A DNA stretch of 6,407 bases. Origin: an uncultured Faecalibacterium sp. (GTDB taxonomy: Bacteria; Bacillota; Clostridia; Oscillospirales; Ruminococcaceae). The number at the start of each line of letters is the position of its first letter. Position 1 is the first letter of the stretch. This document shows, piece after piece, positions 1 to 5,869 of the stretch. Below the pieces are notes generated by a model. It saw only the letters and a program-made list of their open reading frames with translations, did no database searches and was not told where the DNA came from. Where the stretch lies: contig CAAFSR010000390.1 of NCBI GenBank assembly GCA_900765705.1, positions 1 through 6,407 of the forward strand, written 5' to 3'. A program made the position numbers and the translations under genes.

Positions 1-42
1 ACGACGACCAGTGCCGTAGAAATAAGGTTTGGTTTCGTACAT
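1..42 (-). CDS. rpsI: 30S ribosomal protein S9 (N-terminal fragment)
   Basis: Only the first 14 codons are in the window, reading MYETKPYFYGTGRR; the rest continues past the left edge. The YFYGTGRRK-type start is characteristic of bacterial S9, a small-subunit protein whose C-terminal tail reaches the ribosomal P site (family knowledge). It sits directly behind rplM in the same direction with a 17-nt gap, the standard L13-S9 gene pair. A strong Shine-Dalgarno AAGGAGG at 52-58 stands 9 nt before the ATG, and the wider purine-rich stretch touches the rplM stop codon (60-62), which suggests coupled translation. No promoter is visible between the two genes, so it is presumably transcribed from the rplM promoter. 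Identification rests on few residues plus context. Confidence 0.9.
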   Translation of the reverse strand, partial: MYETKPYFYGTGRR

Positions 43-59
43 GTTCGATTGCCTCCTTC

Positions 60-488
60 TTAGAACTCGATCTTCTCGGGCTTCTGAGCAGCGTGTGCGT
101 GCTCGGCACCCTGGTAGCAGTGCAGACGGGTCAGAGCCTTAGCACCGATGGTGTTGGAAGGGATCATGCCCTTGATAGCGTAGGTCATAGCCAGATCGCT
201 GTGCTCAGCCATCAGCTTGCTGTACTGGACCTTCTTCAGGCCGCCGATGTACTTGCTGTGGGTGATGTGGAACTTCTGCTCAGCCTTCTTGCCGGTCAGA
301 ACAGCCTTGTCGCAGTTGACGACAACAACGAAATCGCCGCAGTCAACGTTGGGGGTGTAATCGACCTTCTGCTTGCCGCGCAGCAGAACAGCGGCCTCAG
401 CAGCGACGTGGCCCAGGCTCTTGCCGGTAGCGTCGAGCAGGTACCACTTACGCTCGACTTCAGCGGGCTTTACGAGAGTAGTGCTCAT
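60..488 (-). CDS. rplM: 50S ribosomal protein L13
   Basis: A 142-residue protein, the usual size for bacterial L13, an early-assembling large-subunit protein that binds 23S rRNA. Visible family signatures are RKWYLLDATGKSLGHVA near residues 13-29, LLRGKQKVDYTPNVDCGDF near 35-53, the LTGKK motif near 64-68, KGMIP near 106-110, and the C-terminal YQGAEHAHAAQKPE. The start is supported by an AGGAGG at 497-502, about 8 nt upstream of the ATG. It is first in an operon with rpsI. Transcription is expected from the consensus promoter at 550-578, giving a leader of roughly 55 nt with one strong hairpin. In some bacteria L13 represses its own operon by binding its leader RNA (established knowledge); whether that happens here is not shown by the sequence. 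Confidence 0.97.
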   Translation of the reverse strand: MSTTLVKPAEVERKWYLLDATGKSLGHVAAEAAVLLRGKQKVDYTPNVDCGDFVVVVNCDKAVLTGKKAEQKFHITHSKYIGGLKKVQYSKLMAEHSDLAMTYAIKGMIPSNTIGAKALTRLHCYQGAEHAHAAQKPEKIEF

Positions 489-525
489 ATCTATTTCCTC
501 CTGATAAGCTTTTTGTACGTTTCAG

Positions 526-542
526 GCGCCCTTTTGAGGCGC
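526..542 (-). promoter_or_regulatory. Hairpin at the 5' end of the rplM leader
   Basis: In the mRNA sense (minus strand) GCGCC pairs with GGCGC around a 7-nt loop TCAAAAG; a U-G wobble can close one further pair. The hairpin begins within a few nucleotides of the predicted transcription start near 543. It could protect the 5' end of the mRNA or be part of an L13-type autoregulatory leader. No run of U follows it, so it is not an attenuator-type terminator. The role is inference; the inverted repeat is seen directly. Confidence 0.5.
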
Positions 543-549
543 GAGTGTC

Positions 550-578
550 AGTATACAACACAAAAACGCGCCTGTCAA
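550..578 (-). promoter_or_regulatory. Consensus sigma-A promoter for rplM-rpsI
   Basis: Read on the minus strand: a perfect -35 TTGACA (573-578), a 17-bp spacer (556-572) and a -10 TATACT (550-555), one mismatch from consensus. Upstream of the -35, positions 579-597 read on the minus strand as GAAAAAATTCAAAAATCA, an A/T-rich tract resembling an UP element that would contact the RNA polymerase alpha subunit. The predicted start is near 543. The strength fits a ribosomal protein operon. Confidence 0.9.
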
Positions 579-615
579 CATGATTTTTGAATTTTTTCGG
601 CACAGATTTTTAAAA

Positions 616-641
616 CTCTTGAAATCTCTTGTTTTCTCTTG
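616..641. repeat. Three CTCTTG hexamers at exact 10-bp spacing
   Basis: CTCTTG occurs at 616-621, 626-631 and 636-641, separated by AAAT and TTTT. The repeats therefore lie on the same face of the helix, one turn apart. They are in the divergent region, 38-63 bp upstream of the rplM -35 and about 100 bp upstream of the other promoter. They could be a protein-binding array, phased A/T tracts that bend DNA, or chance in an A/T-rich spacer. The surrounding stretch 579-735 holds no gene I can support. Confidence 0.45.
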
Positions 642-737
642 AATACTCACGATTTCTAAATTTCGATTTTTGCAAAAGTTTTTTGCCCTCCCCGGCATAT
701 TTTTGCCATTTGCCCGCTACAAATCCCGCTGCGGTTG

Positions 738-746
738 TGGTATACT
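738..746 (+). promoter_or_regulatory. Extended -10 promoter for the 801-5184 operon
   Basis: TGG followed by TATACT (741-746) gives an extended -10 (TGN plus hexamer). At the right distance upstream only a poor -35 is present (TACAAA, 718-723, 17-bp spacer). Extended -10 promoters can work with a weak -35 (established knowledge). The predicted start near 753 leaves a leader of about 48 nt before the ATG at 801, and rules out the in-frame ATG at 735 as a start because it lies upstream of the -10. Confidence 0.6.
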
Positions 747-800
747 ATAAAGGATATGGGCAGCGTGCAGCTGCCCTGCCAACACAAGGAGAATACATCC

Positions 801-1370
801 ATGCCAAACGAGATCGACCGTACTTCTTCGGCGCAGCGCCGCAGCTCCAAGCTGCTCACGGCGATGGCCATTTTTATCTGTCTGGGCATCGCAGCTTACA
901 TGGTGCTCACCCTGCTGGTGAACCGGCAGACGCCCGCGACACCCGACACCCATTATACCGGCACGAACGGCATCTCTGTCTACTACGACAGCAGCGTGTG
1001 GAGCGTGTGCCGCATGACCGAGGATGCCGCCCTTGGCACCGTGCTGGAGCTGGCTACCGCCGACACGGCGGACGGCGAGGACTATCAGGCCGTTTTGCTG
1101 CAGCGCGGCACCGCCGACAGCTACGAAAACTTTATCGAGGACTCTGAAAAGGACCTCAAGCAGGCCTACGGCGTCATCAAGCCCCGCAAGGTCAACCTGA
1201 CCGTGGACGGCGCAGCGGTGGAGGCCGTGCGCTGCGATATCCGCACCTACTACGCCGTGCTGGCCACCATCACCTACGACAGCGGCGATGTGGTCTATGT
1301 CTCTGCTCTGACAAAGCTGGCCTCCATCAGCGATGTGGTCAATCTGGTAGAAAGCGTGAGCCTGACATGA
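801..1370 (+). CDS. Single-pass membrane protein of unknown function
   Basis: A 189-residue protein that I do not recognise as a named family. Residues 1-17 are polar with R13, R14 and K17, followed by one hydrophobic segment at about 18-40, then a soluble domain to the end. This predicts an N-in signal-anchor protein with most of its mass outside the membrane. C27 is not in a proper lipobox, so a lipoprotein is unlikely. The outer domain has a conserved-looking layout (ISVYYDSSVWSV near 56-67, a later YENFIEDSEKDL helix, a C-terminal VVNLVESVSL) reminiscent of the PsbP/DcrB-like fold in small secreted proteins; this is a weak inference. The start at 801 is chosen for the AAGGAG at 786-791, 9 nt upstream, and the promoter position. 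Its stop codon overlaps the next ATG (ATGA), so the two are translationally coupled and it leads the operon. Confidence 0.85.
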   Translation: MPNEIDRTSSAQRRSSKLLTAMAIFICLGIAAYMVLTLLVNRQTPATPDTHYTGTNGISVYYDSSVWSVCRMTEDAALGTVLELATADTADGEDYQAVLLQRGTADSYENFIEDSEKDLKQAYGVIKPRKVNLTVDGAAVEAVRCDIRTYYAVLATITYDSGDVVYVSALTKLASISDVVNLVESVSLT

Positions 1371-2170
1371 GTGAGCTCCGTGCAATGCAGCGGCTTTGCG
1401 GCCTGATGCGCAAGGCCGTACAGGACTATGAAATGATCGCCCCCGGCGACCGGGTGATGGTGGGCGTTTCCGGCGGCAAGGACAGCGTGGCGCTGACTAT
1501 CGGCCTTTCCATGCTGCGCAAGTACATCGGCTTTGATTACGAGGTGGTGGCGGTCACGCTGGATCCGCAGTTCGACCATCAGCCCATGGACTACTCCGCG
1601 CTGGCAGAGCTGTTCCGGCAGCACGGCATCCCCTACGAGGTGCGCCGTACCGAGATCGGCCCTGTGGTGTTCGAGTACCGCAAAGAGAAGAACCCCTGCG
1701 CCCTGTGCGCAAAGCTGCGGCGCGGCGCGCTGCACACCGCTGCGCAGGAGCTGGGCTGCAACAAGGTGGCGCTGGGGCATCATCTGGACGACGCTGTGGA
1801 GACCTTTTATATGAACCTCTGGCGGGAGGGGCGCATCGGCTGCTTCTCGCCGGTCACCTACCTTTCCCAGCGGGATCTTACCCTTATCCGTCCCATGCTG
1901 CTGGCCACCGAGTACGAGGTGCAGTGTGCCGTGCGGGAGGCGGGCCTGCCCATCGTGAAGAGCCGCTGCCCCGCCGACGGCGTTACCGTGCGGGAGCAGA
2001 CCAAGGAATTTGTGCAGGAGCGCTGCCGCACCGACCATGCCTTCCGGCAAAAGACCCTTCATGCGCTGCAGGAGAGCGGCATTGACGGCTGGCGTCCCGT
2101 GCATACAGGCCGGGGCAGCTTTACAGTACCTAAAAAGGAAACAGATCATCATGCAGACACAACCGTTTGA
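1367..2170 (+). CDS. TtcA-family tRNA thiolation PP-loop ATPase
   Basis: A 267-residue protein of the TtcA/TtuA group of adenylating tRNA sulfurtransferases. The ATP-pyrophosphatase P-loop SGGKDS is at residues 35-40. A CxxC pair (C111, C114) in NPCALCAKLRRG and a downstream C201 in SRCP match the three cysteines that hold a [4Fe-4S] cluster in characterised TtcA. The GHHLDD motif at 137-142 corresponds to the GHHxDD signature. Such enzymes activate a tRNA base with ATP and insert sulfur; in enterobacteria the product is 2-thiocytidine at position 32 (family knowledge). In this lineage the exact tRNA target is uncertain. TilS, which shares the P-loop, is unlikely given the cluster cysteines and length. 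The ATG overlaps the previous stop. The last roughly 15 residues look non-conserved and overlap the alr start by 20 bp. Confidence 0.88.
   Translation: MSELRAMQRLCGLMRKAVQDYEMIAPGDRVMVGVSGGKDSVALTIGLSMLRKYIGFDYEVVAVTLDPQFDHQPMDYSALAELFRQHGIPYEVRRTEIGPVVFEYRKEKNPCALCAKLRRGALHTAAQELGCNKVALGHHLDDAVETFYMNLWREGRIGCFSPVTYLSQRDLTLIRPMLLATEYEVQCAVREAGLPIVKSRCPADGVTVREQTKEFVQERCRTDHAFRQKTLHALQESGIDGWRPVHTGRGSFTVPKKETDHHADTTV
2135..2140 (+). promoter_or_regulatory. Ribosome binding site that fixes the alr start
   Basis: AAGGAA within TAAAAAGGAAAC lies inside the 3' end of the TtcA-family gene, 10 nt before the ATG at 2151. It supports that ATG over the in-frame upstream start at 2010, which would add 47 residues with no resemblance to alanine racemase and would overlap the previous gene by 161 bp. 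Confidence 0.75.
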
Positions 2171-3353
2171 AAAACACGTCTGGGCCGAGATCGACCTCGA
2201 GGCCCTGCGGTATAATTTCCGCGCAGTCAAGGCCCGGGCAGGACAGCTGCCCCTGTGCGCAGTGGTCAAGGCGGACAGCTACGGCCACGGTGCGGTGCAG
2301 TGTGCCCGGGTATTTGCTGAAGAAGGCGCCGCGTGGCTGGCGGTCAGCTGCCTGACCGAGGCCGTGCAGCTGCGCAAGGCAGGGCAGAAGCTGCCTATCC
2401 TCATTCTGGGTCATGTGCAGCCCGCCTACGCTGCCGCCCTGATCCAGAACGACATCACCGTGGCCTGCTACTCCCTTGCGCAGGCACATGCTCTGAGCGA
2501 GGCTGCGGTGGCAGCGGGCGGCAAAGTGCACATTCACCTCAAGGCCGACACCGGCATGGGGCGCATCGGCTTTGCCCTGCGCACGGATTTTGACGCCGCC
2601 ATCCGGGAAATGCTGGCAGCCTGCGCGCTGCCCGGGCTGGAAATGACCGGCCTGTTCCAGCATTTTTCCGTGGCCGACGATACCGCCCCGGAAAATGTGG
2701 CCTATACCGCCGCGCAGCACGCATTGTTCGTGAAGGCCTTCCACGCGCTGAAAGACGCCGGGCGGGAGCCTGCCCTTGTGCACTGCGATAACTCCGCCGG
2801 GGTCATGCTGCACCCGGACTGGCCGGAGGGGCTGCCCCGGGAGCGCTGCATGGCACGCCCGGGCATTATCCTGTACGGCTACGACCCCAGCGACGAGGTG
2901 CGCTTTGGCCGCTTTAAGCCGGTGATGACCCTTAAGACCGTGGTGAGCATGATCAAGGAGATGCAGCCCGGCCAGTGCGCCAGCTACGGCCGACGCTTTA
3001 CCGCCGAAAAGCCCACCAAGGTGGCTACCCTTTGCACCGGCTATGCCGACGGCTACCCCCGGCTTCTGAGCTGCGGCAAGGGCGTGGTGGAGATCCACGG
3101 CGCAGCCTGCCCGGTGCTGGGGCGGGTGTGCATGGACCAGATAATGGTGGACGTGACCGATGTGCCGGACGTGCGCGAGGATGACGAGGCCATCCTGTGG
3201 GGCGGCACCGTGAGCGACACCGCAGAGACCATTGCCCGCAAGACCGATACCATCCCCTATGAAGTACTGTGCGGCGTTTCCCGCCGCGTGCCCCGCGTCT
3301 ACCGCGACCACGGACAGATTGTGGCCGTGGAGGACTGGATCTTAGAAGCATAA
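2151..3353 (+). CDS. alr: Alanine racemase
   Basis: A 400-residue PLP enzyme that interconverts L- and D-alanine in the cytoplasm, supplying D-Ala for peptidoglycan. It has the fold-type III barrel start WAEIDLEALRYN (11-22) and the PLP lysine K40 in VVKADSYGHGA. R138 in TGMGRIGF, the HCDNSAG motif (211-217) and the ARPGIILYGYDP phosphate-binding region (235-246) follow. The second catalytic base Y279 is in ASYGRRF, with RVCMDQ at 325-330 and the C-terminal signature IPYEVLCGVSRRVPRVY (368-384). Length and residue order are normal, so it should be active. It overlaps the upstream TtcA-family gene by 20 bp and precedes lepA by 19 bp, so it is most likely co-transcribed with both. No separate promoter is visible. 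Confidence 0.96.
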   Translation: MQTQPFEKHVWAEIDLEALRYNFRAVKARAGQLPLCAVVKADSYGHGAVQCARVFAEEGAAWLAVSCLTEAVQLRKAGQKLPILILGHVQPAYAAALIQNDITVACYSLAQAHALSEAAVAAGGKVHIHLKADTGMGRIGFALRTDFDAAIREMLAACALPGLEMTGLFQHFSVADDTAPENVAYTAAQHALFVKAFHALKDAGREPALVHCDNSAGVMLHPDWPEGLPRERCMARPGIILYGYDPSDEVRFGRFKPVMTLKTVVSMIKEMQPGQCASYGRRFTAEKPTKVATLCTGYADGYPRLLSCGKGVVEIHGAACPVLGRVCMDQIMVDVTDVPDVREDDEAILWGGTVSDTAETIARKTDTIPYEVLCGVSRRVPRVYRDHGQIVAVEDWILEA

Positions 3354-3372
3354 AGCTGCCCGGAGGAACTAC

Positions 3373-5184
3373 ATGGCAAGAGACAACATCCGCAACTTCT
3401 GCATCATTGCACACATCGACCACGGTAAGTCTACCCTGTCTGACCGCATTCTGGAACTGACCAAGAGCGTGGACGAGCGCACCATGGAAGATCAGATCCT
3501 TGATAACATGGATATCGAGCGTGAGCGCGGCATCACCATCAAGGCGCGTGCCGTGACCATGAACTATACCGCCAAGGACGGCAAGACCTACGAGTTCAAC
3601 CTGATCGACACCCCGGGTCATGTGGACTTTGCCTACGAGGTCAGCCGCAGTCTGGCCGCCTGCGAGGGCGCTATTCTGGTGGTGGATGCCACGCAGGGCG
3701 TGGAGGCGCAGACGCTGGCCAATACCTACATGGCGCTGGAGCACGATCTGGAGCTGGTGCCCATCCTGAACAAGATCGACCTGCCCAGTGCCCACCCGGA
3801 CGAGGTGGCGCAGGAGGTGGAGGACGTGATCGGCCTGCCCTGCATGGATGCGCCCCGCGTTTCCGCCAAGACCGGTCTGAATATCGATCAGGTGCTGGAA
3901 CGTGTGGTGAGCGATATCCCTGCGCCCACCGGCGACCCGGACGCCCCGCTGAAGGCGCTGATCTTCGACAGCATCTACGACAGCTACAAGGGCGTTATTG
4001 TCTATATCCGCGTGTTCGAGGGCACGGTGAAGCCCGGCGACACCATCCGCATGATGGCCACCGGCGCAGAGTTCACGCTGGTGGAGGTGGGCCACATGGG
4101 CGCTACCTCCCTGACCCCCTGCGCCCAGCTGCAGGCCGGTGAGGTAGGCTATCTGACCGCCAGCATCAAGACGGTGCAGGACACCCGCGTGGGCGATACC
4201 GTCACGCTGGCAGACCGCCCCACCCCGGAGGCACTGCCCGGCTACCGTCAGGTCAAGCCCATGGTGTTCTGCGGCATCTACCCCGCCGACGGTGCCAAGT
4301 ACCCCGATTTGAAGGATGCGCTGGAAAAGCTGCAGCTGAACGATGCCTCCCTGACCTTTGAGCTGGAGACCAGTGCTGCGCTGGGCTTTGGCTTCCGCTG
4401 CGGCTTTTTGGGTCTGCTGCACATGGAGATCATCACCGAGCGTCTGGAACGGGAATTTGATCTGGACATCATCACCACCACCCCCAGTGTGCGCTACCGC
4501 CTGACTTTGACCGACGGCACGGTGGAGATGATCGATAACCCCTCCAGTTACCCGGACCCCAGCAATATCGTCAAGCAGGAAGAGCCTTTTGTGGATGTGC
4601 ACCTGTACACCCCCAACGACTATGTGGGCGGCCTGATGGATCTGTGCCAGAGCAAGCGCGGCGTGCTGATCGATATGAAGTATCTGGACGATGTGCGCGT
4701 GGACCTGCACTACGCTCTGCCGCTGGGCGAGATCGTGTACGACTTCTTTGATGCCATCAAGAGCCGCAGCCGGGGCTACGCCAGCTACGACTACGAGTTC
4801 AAGGAGTACCGCGAGAGCGATCTGGTCAAGCTGGACTTTTTGCTCAACGGCGACCCTGTGGACGCTCTGTCCATGATCGTGTTCCGGGACAACGCCTACG
4901 CCAAGGGACGCCGCATCTGCGAAAAGCTGCGGGACAACATCCCGCGCAACCTGTTCGAGATCCCGGTGCAGGCTGCCATCGGCGGCAAGATCATTGCCCG
5001 CGAGACCGTCAAGGCCATGCGCAAGGACGTGCTGGCCAAGTGCTACGGCGGCGATATCTCCCGTAAAAAGAAGCTGCTGGAAAAGCAGAAGGAAGGCAAA
5101 AAGAAGATGCGTCAGCTGGGCAGTGTTTCCCTGCCCAGCGAGGCCTTTACCGCCGTGCTCAAGCTGGACAGCGACGACGATTGA
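3373..5184 (+). CDS. lepA: Elongation factor 4, ribosome-associated GTPase LepA
   Basis: A 603-residue translational GTPase, full length for LepA/EF4, which acts on the ribosome and is linked to back-translocation and 30S assembly (family knowledge). GTPase motifs are in order: G1 AHIDHGKST (13-21), the switch I stretch ERERGITIKA (49-58), G3 DTPGH (79-83) with the catalytic-type H83, G4 NKID (133-136) and G5 SAKTG (164-168). The LepA-specific features are GFRCGFLGLLHMEI in the middle, a domain with YDYEFKEYRESDLVKLD, and the lysine-rich C-terminal part near AKCYGGDISRKKKLLEKQKEGKKKM followed by LPSEAF. This tail separates it from EF-G. GGAGG at 3362-3366 stands 6 nt before the ATG. It is the last gene of the operon, closed by the hairpin at 5229-5264. 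Confidence 0.98.
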   Translation: MARDNIRNFCIIAHIDHGKSTLSDRILELTKSVDERTMEDQILDNMDIERERGITIKARAVTMNYTAKDGKTYEFNLIDTPGHVDFAYEVSRSLAACEGAILVVDATQGVEAQTLANTYMALEHDLELVPILNKIDLPSAHPDEVAQEVEDVIGLPCMDAPRVSAKTGLNIDQVLERVVSDIPAPTGDPDAPLKALIFDSIYDSYKGVIVYIRVFEGTVKPGDTIRMMATGAEFTLVEVGHMGATSLTPCAQLQAGEVGYLTASIKTVQDTRVGDTVTLADRPTPEALPGYRQVKPMVFCGIYPADGAKYPDLKDALEKLQLNDASLTFELETSAALGFGFRCGFLGLLHMEIITERLEREFDLDIITTTPSVRYRLTLTDGTVEMIDNPSSYPDPSNIVKQEEPFVDVHLYTPNDYVGGLMDLCQSKRGVLIDMKYLDDVRVDLHYALPLGEIVYDFFDAIKSRSRGYASYDYEFKEYRESDLVKLDFLLNGDPVDALSMIVFRDNAYAKGRRICEKLRDNIPRNLFEIPVQAAIGGKIIARETVKAMRKDVLAKCYGGDISRKKKLLEKQKEGKKKMRQLGSVSLPSEAFTAVLKLDSDDD

Positions 5185-5228
5185 TCCGGTGGGCAGCACC
5201 GCCTTTGCCCCTGAAACGACACATACAA

Positions 5229-5264
5229 AAAAGTCCCCGCTGCCAAACGGCAGCGGGGACTTTT
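5229..5264. terminator. Bidirectional intrinsic terminator between lepA and the zinc-ribbon gene
   Basis: A perfect 16-bp stem (5229-5244 with 5249-5264) with loop AAAC. The GC-rich core GTCCCCGCTGCC is flanked by A residues on the left and T residues on the right. Read rightwards, the stem ends in TTTTG, 44 nt after the lepA stop. Read leftwards it ends in a run of six T, 27 nt after the zinc-ribbon stop. It therefore serves both convergent transcripts, with the better T-run in the leftward direction. Confidence 0.93.
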
Positions 5265-5291
5265 GTTACCGATTTAAATTAAAATCAGCGC

Positions 5292-5579
5292 TTAGTTCTG
5301 CTTCATGCGAGCAAAGCAGTCGGAGCAGTAGACCGGACGGTCCTCACGGGGCTGGAAGGGAACCTTGCAGGTCTTGCCGCAAGCTGCGCAGACAGCGTCG
5401 AACATCTGACGCTCGCCGCCATTGCTGCGTGCGCCGCCGTTCTTGCGGGCGTCACGGCAGGGCTTGCAGCGCTGGGGCTGGTTCTCGAAGCCGCGAGAAG
5501 CGTAGAACTCCTGCTCGCCGGCAGTCCAAACAAATTCCTTACCGCAGTCCTTGCAGACCAGAGTCTTGTCTTCAAACAT
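5292..5579 (-). CDS. Small protein with two zinc-ribbon modules
   Basis: A 95-residue protein with two four-cysteine metal sites. The first is C9-x2-C12 with C38-x2-C41, containing KDCGKEFVWTAGEQEFYASR and ENQPQRCKPCR, the pattern of the 'probable zinc-ribbon' family found in many Clostridia. The second is C64-x2-C67 with C85-x2-C88, containing CAACGK, VPFQPREDRPVYC and CF. A glycine/arginine/asparagine-rich linker (about 42-57) joins them. Zinc binding is well supported by the cysteine spacing. The biological role is unknown; nucleic-acid or ribosome association is plausible for so small and basic a protein but is inference. The start has AGAGGAG at 5588-5594, 8 nt upstream. It is a single-gene unit with its own strong promoter at 5716-5744 and a long leader, and ends at the shared terminator. 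Confidence 0.92.
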   Translation of the reverse strand: MFEDKTLVCKDCGKEFVWTAGEQEFYASRGFENQPQRCKPCRDARKNGGARSNGGERQMFDAVCAACGKTCKVPFQPREDRPVYCSDCFARMKQN

Positions 5580-5709
5580 AGTAGTATCTCCTCTTTAGTT
5601 AGTTCTTGCCCACGGAAGGATTGTAACCATACCTTTGGTTTTGGGACCATCGCGCTGATCAGTAAGCTTACCAGGGGCTTGAATAGATAAATGCCCTCGG
5701 ATTGAGGAC
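5580..5709 (-). promoter_or_regulatory. Long 5' leader of the zinc-ribbon gene, possibly structured
   Basis: About 130 nt lie between the predicted transcription start near 5709 and the ATG. In the RNA sense there is a small CCTC/GAGG hairpin right at the 5' end (about 5694-5707). Two adjoining palindromes follow, GTAAGCTTAC (5662-5671) and CTGATCAG (5655-5662). GCCC near 5675 can pair with GGGC near 5608, closing a domain of about 70 nt. I cannot match it to a known riboswitch or Rfam class. It could be a regulatory or stability element; the pairings are hand-drawn. Confidence 0.4.
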
Positions 5710-5715
5710 TTTTCT

Positions 5716-5744
5716 ATTGTACCGTTCTTTTTGAGATTTGTCAA
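5716..5744 (-). promoter_or_regulatory. Consensus sigma-A promoter for the zinc-ribbon gene
   Basis: Read on the minus strand: a perfect -35 TTGACA (5739-5744), a 17-bp spacer (5722-5738) and a -10 TACAAT (5716-5721), one mismatch from consensus. A/T-rich sequence precedes the -35 (A and T runs around 5745-5770). The quality matches that of the rplM promoter in this window, which suggests high expression. The predicted start is near 5709. Confidence 0.88.
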
Positions 5745-5771
5745 CCAAAAAACAACCGTTCGCCTTTTTAT

Positions 5772-5788
5772 TTGTGCACATGGCACAA
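5772..5788. repeat. Inverted repeat upstream of the zinc-ribbon promoter
   Basis: TTGTGC and GCACAA form a perfect 6-bp inverted repeat around ACATG. It lies 28 bp upstream of the -35 element, a position compatible with a regulator binding site. It has no clean terminator T-run in the leftward direction. Function unknown; an operator is one possibility, chance another. Confidence 0.4.
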
Positions 5789-5830
5789 TCCGACAGAGCA
5801 TATTTGGGTAAAATCACCGCCGGAAGGCAG

Positions 5831-5869
5831 AAAAGCGGCGCGCTGCACAGGGGTTGTGCAGCGCAGGCC
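5831..5869 (-). terminator. Second, weaker hairpin downstream of ackA
   Basis: GCGCTGCACA (5840-5849) and TGTGCAGCGC (5855-5864) form a perfect 10-bp stem with loop GGGGT. GGC (5837-5839) with GCC (5867-5869) can extend it past a 2-nt bulge. Read leftwards a short T4 (5831-5834) follows two bases beyond the stem. It is probably a back-up terminator in tandem with the one at 5888-5922. The T-run is short and offset, so it may instead be another kind of element. Confidence 0.5.

Noticed and set aside
717..1385. A 222-codon minus-strand frame and a 172-codon plus-strand frame (629-1147) over the membrane protein gene
   Set aside because: The frame at 801-1370 has a proper RBS, a promoter and a sensible topology; the alternatives are Arg/His-rich shadow translations.
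1295..3311. Two long minus-strand open frames (1295-2269 and 2130-3311) opposite the TtcA-family gene and alr
   Set aside because: Antisense shadows of conserved genes, with His/Ala/Gly-rich translations and no plausible ribosome binding site or family signature.
3025..5199. A 724-codon open frame on the minus strand opposite lepA and the end of alr
   Set aside because: It lies antisense to two well-conserved genes, has a low-complexity Gly/His/Val/Gln-rich composition, and arises because G/C-ending codons on the plus strand suppress stops in one antisense frame.
5272..5279. ATTTAAAT palindrome, also present at 5870-5877
   Set aside because: A short A/T palindrome in A/T-rich spacers next to terminators; two copies are not meaningful on their own.
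5303..5650. A 115-codon minus-strand frame beginning in the leader and overlapping the zinc-ribbon gene in another frame
   Set aside because: It has no RBS, and the overlapping part is a Ser/Arg/Ala-rich shadow of a gene with clear cysteine motifs.
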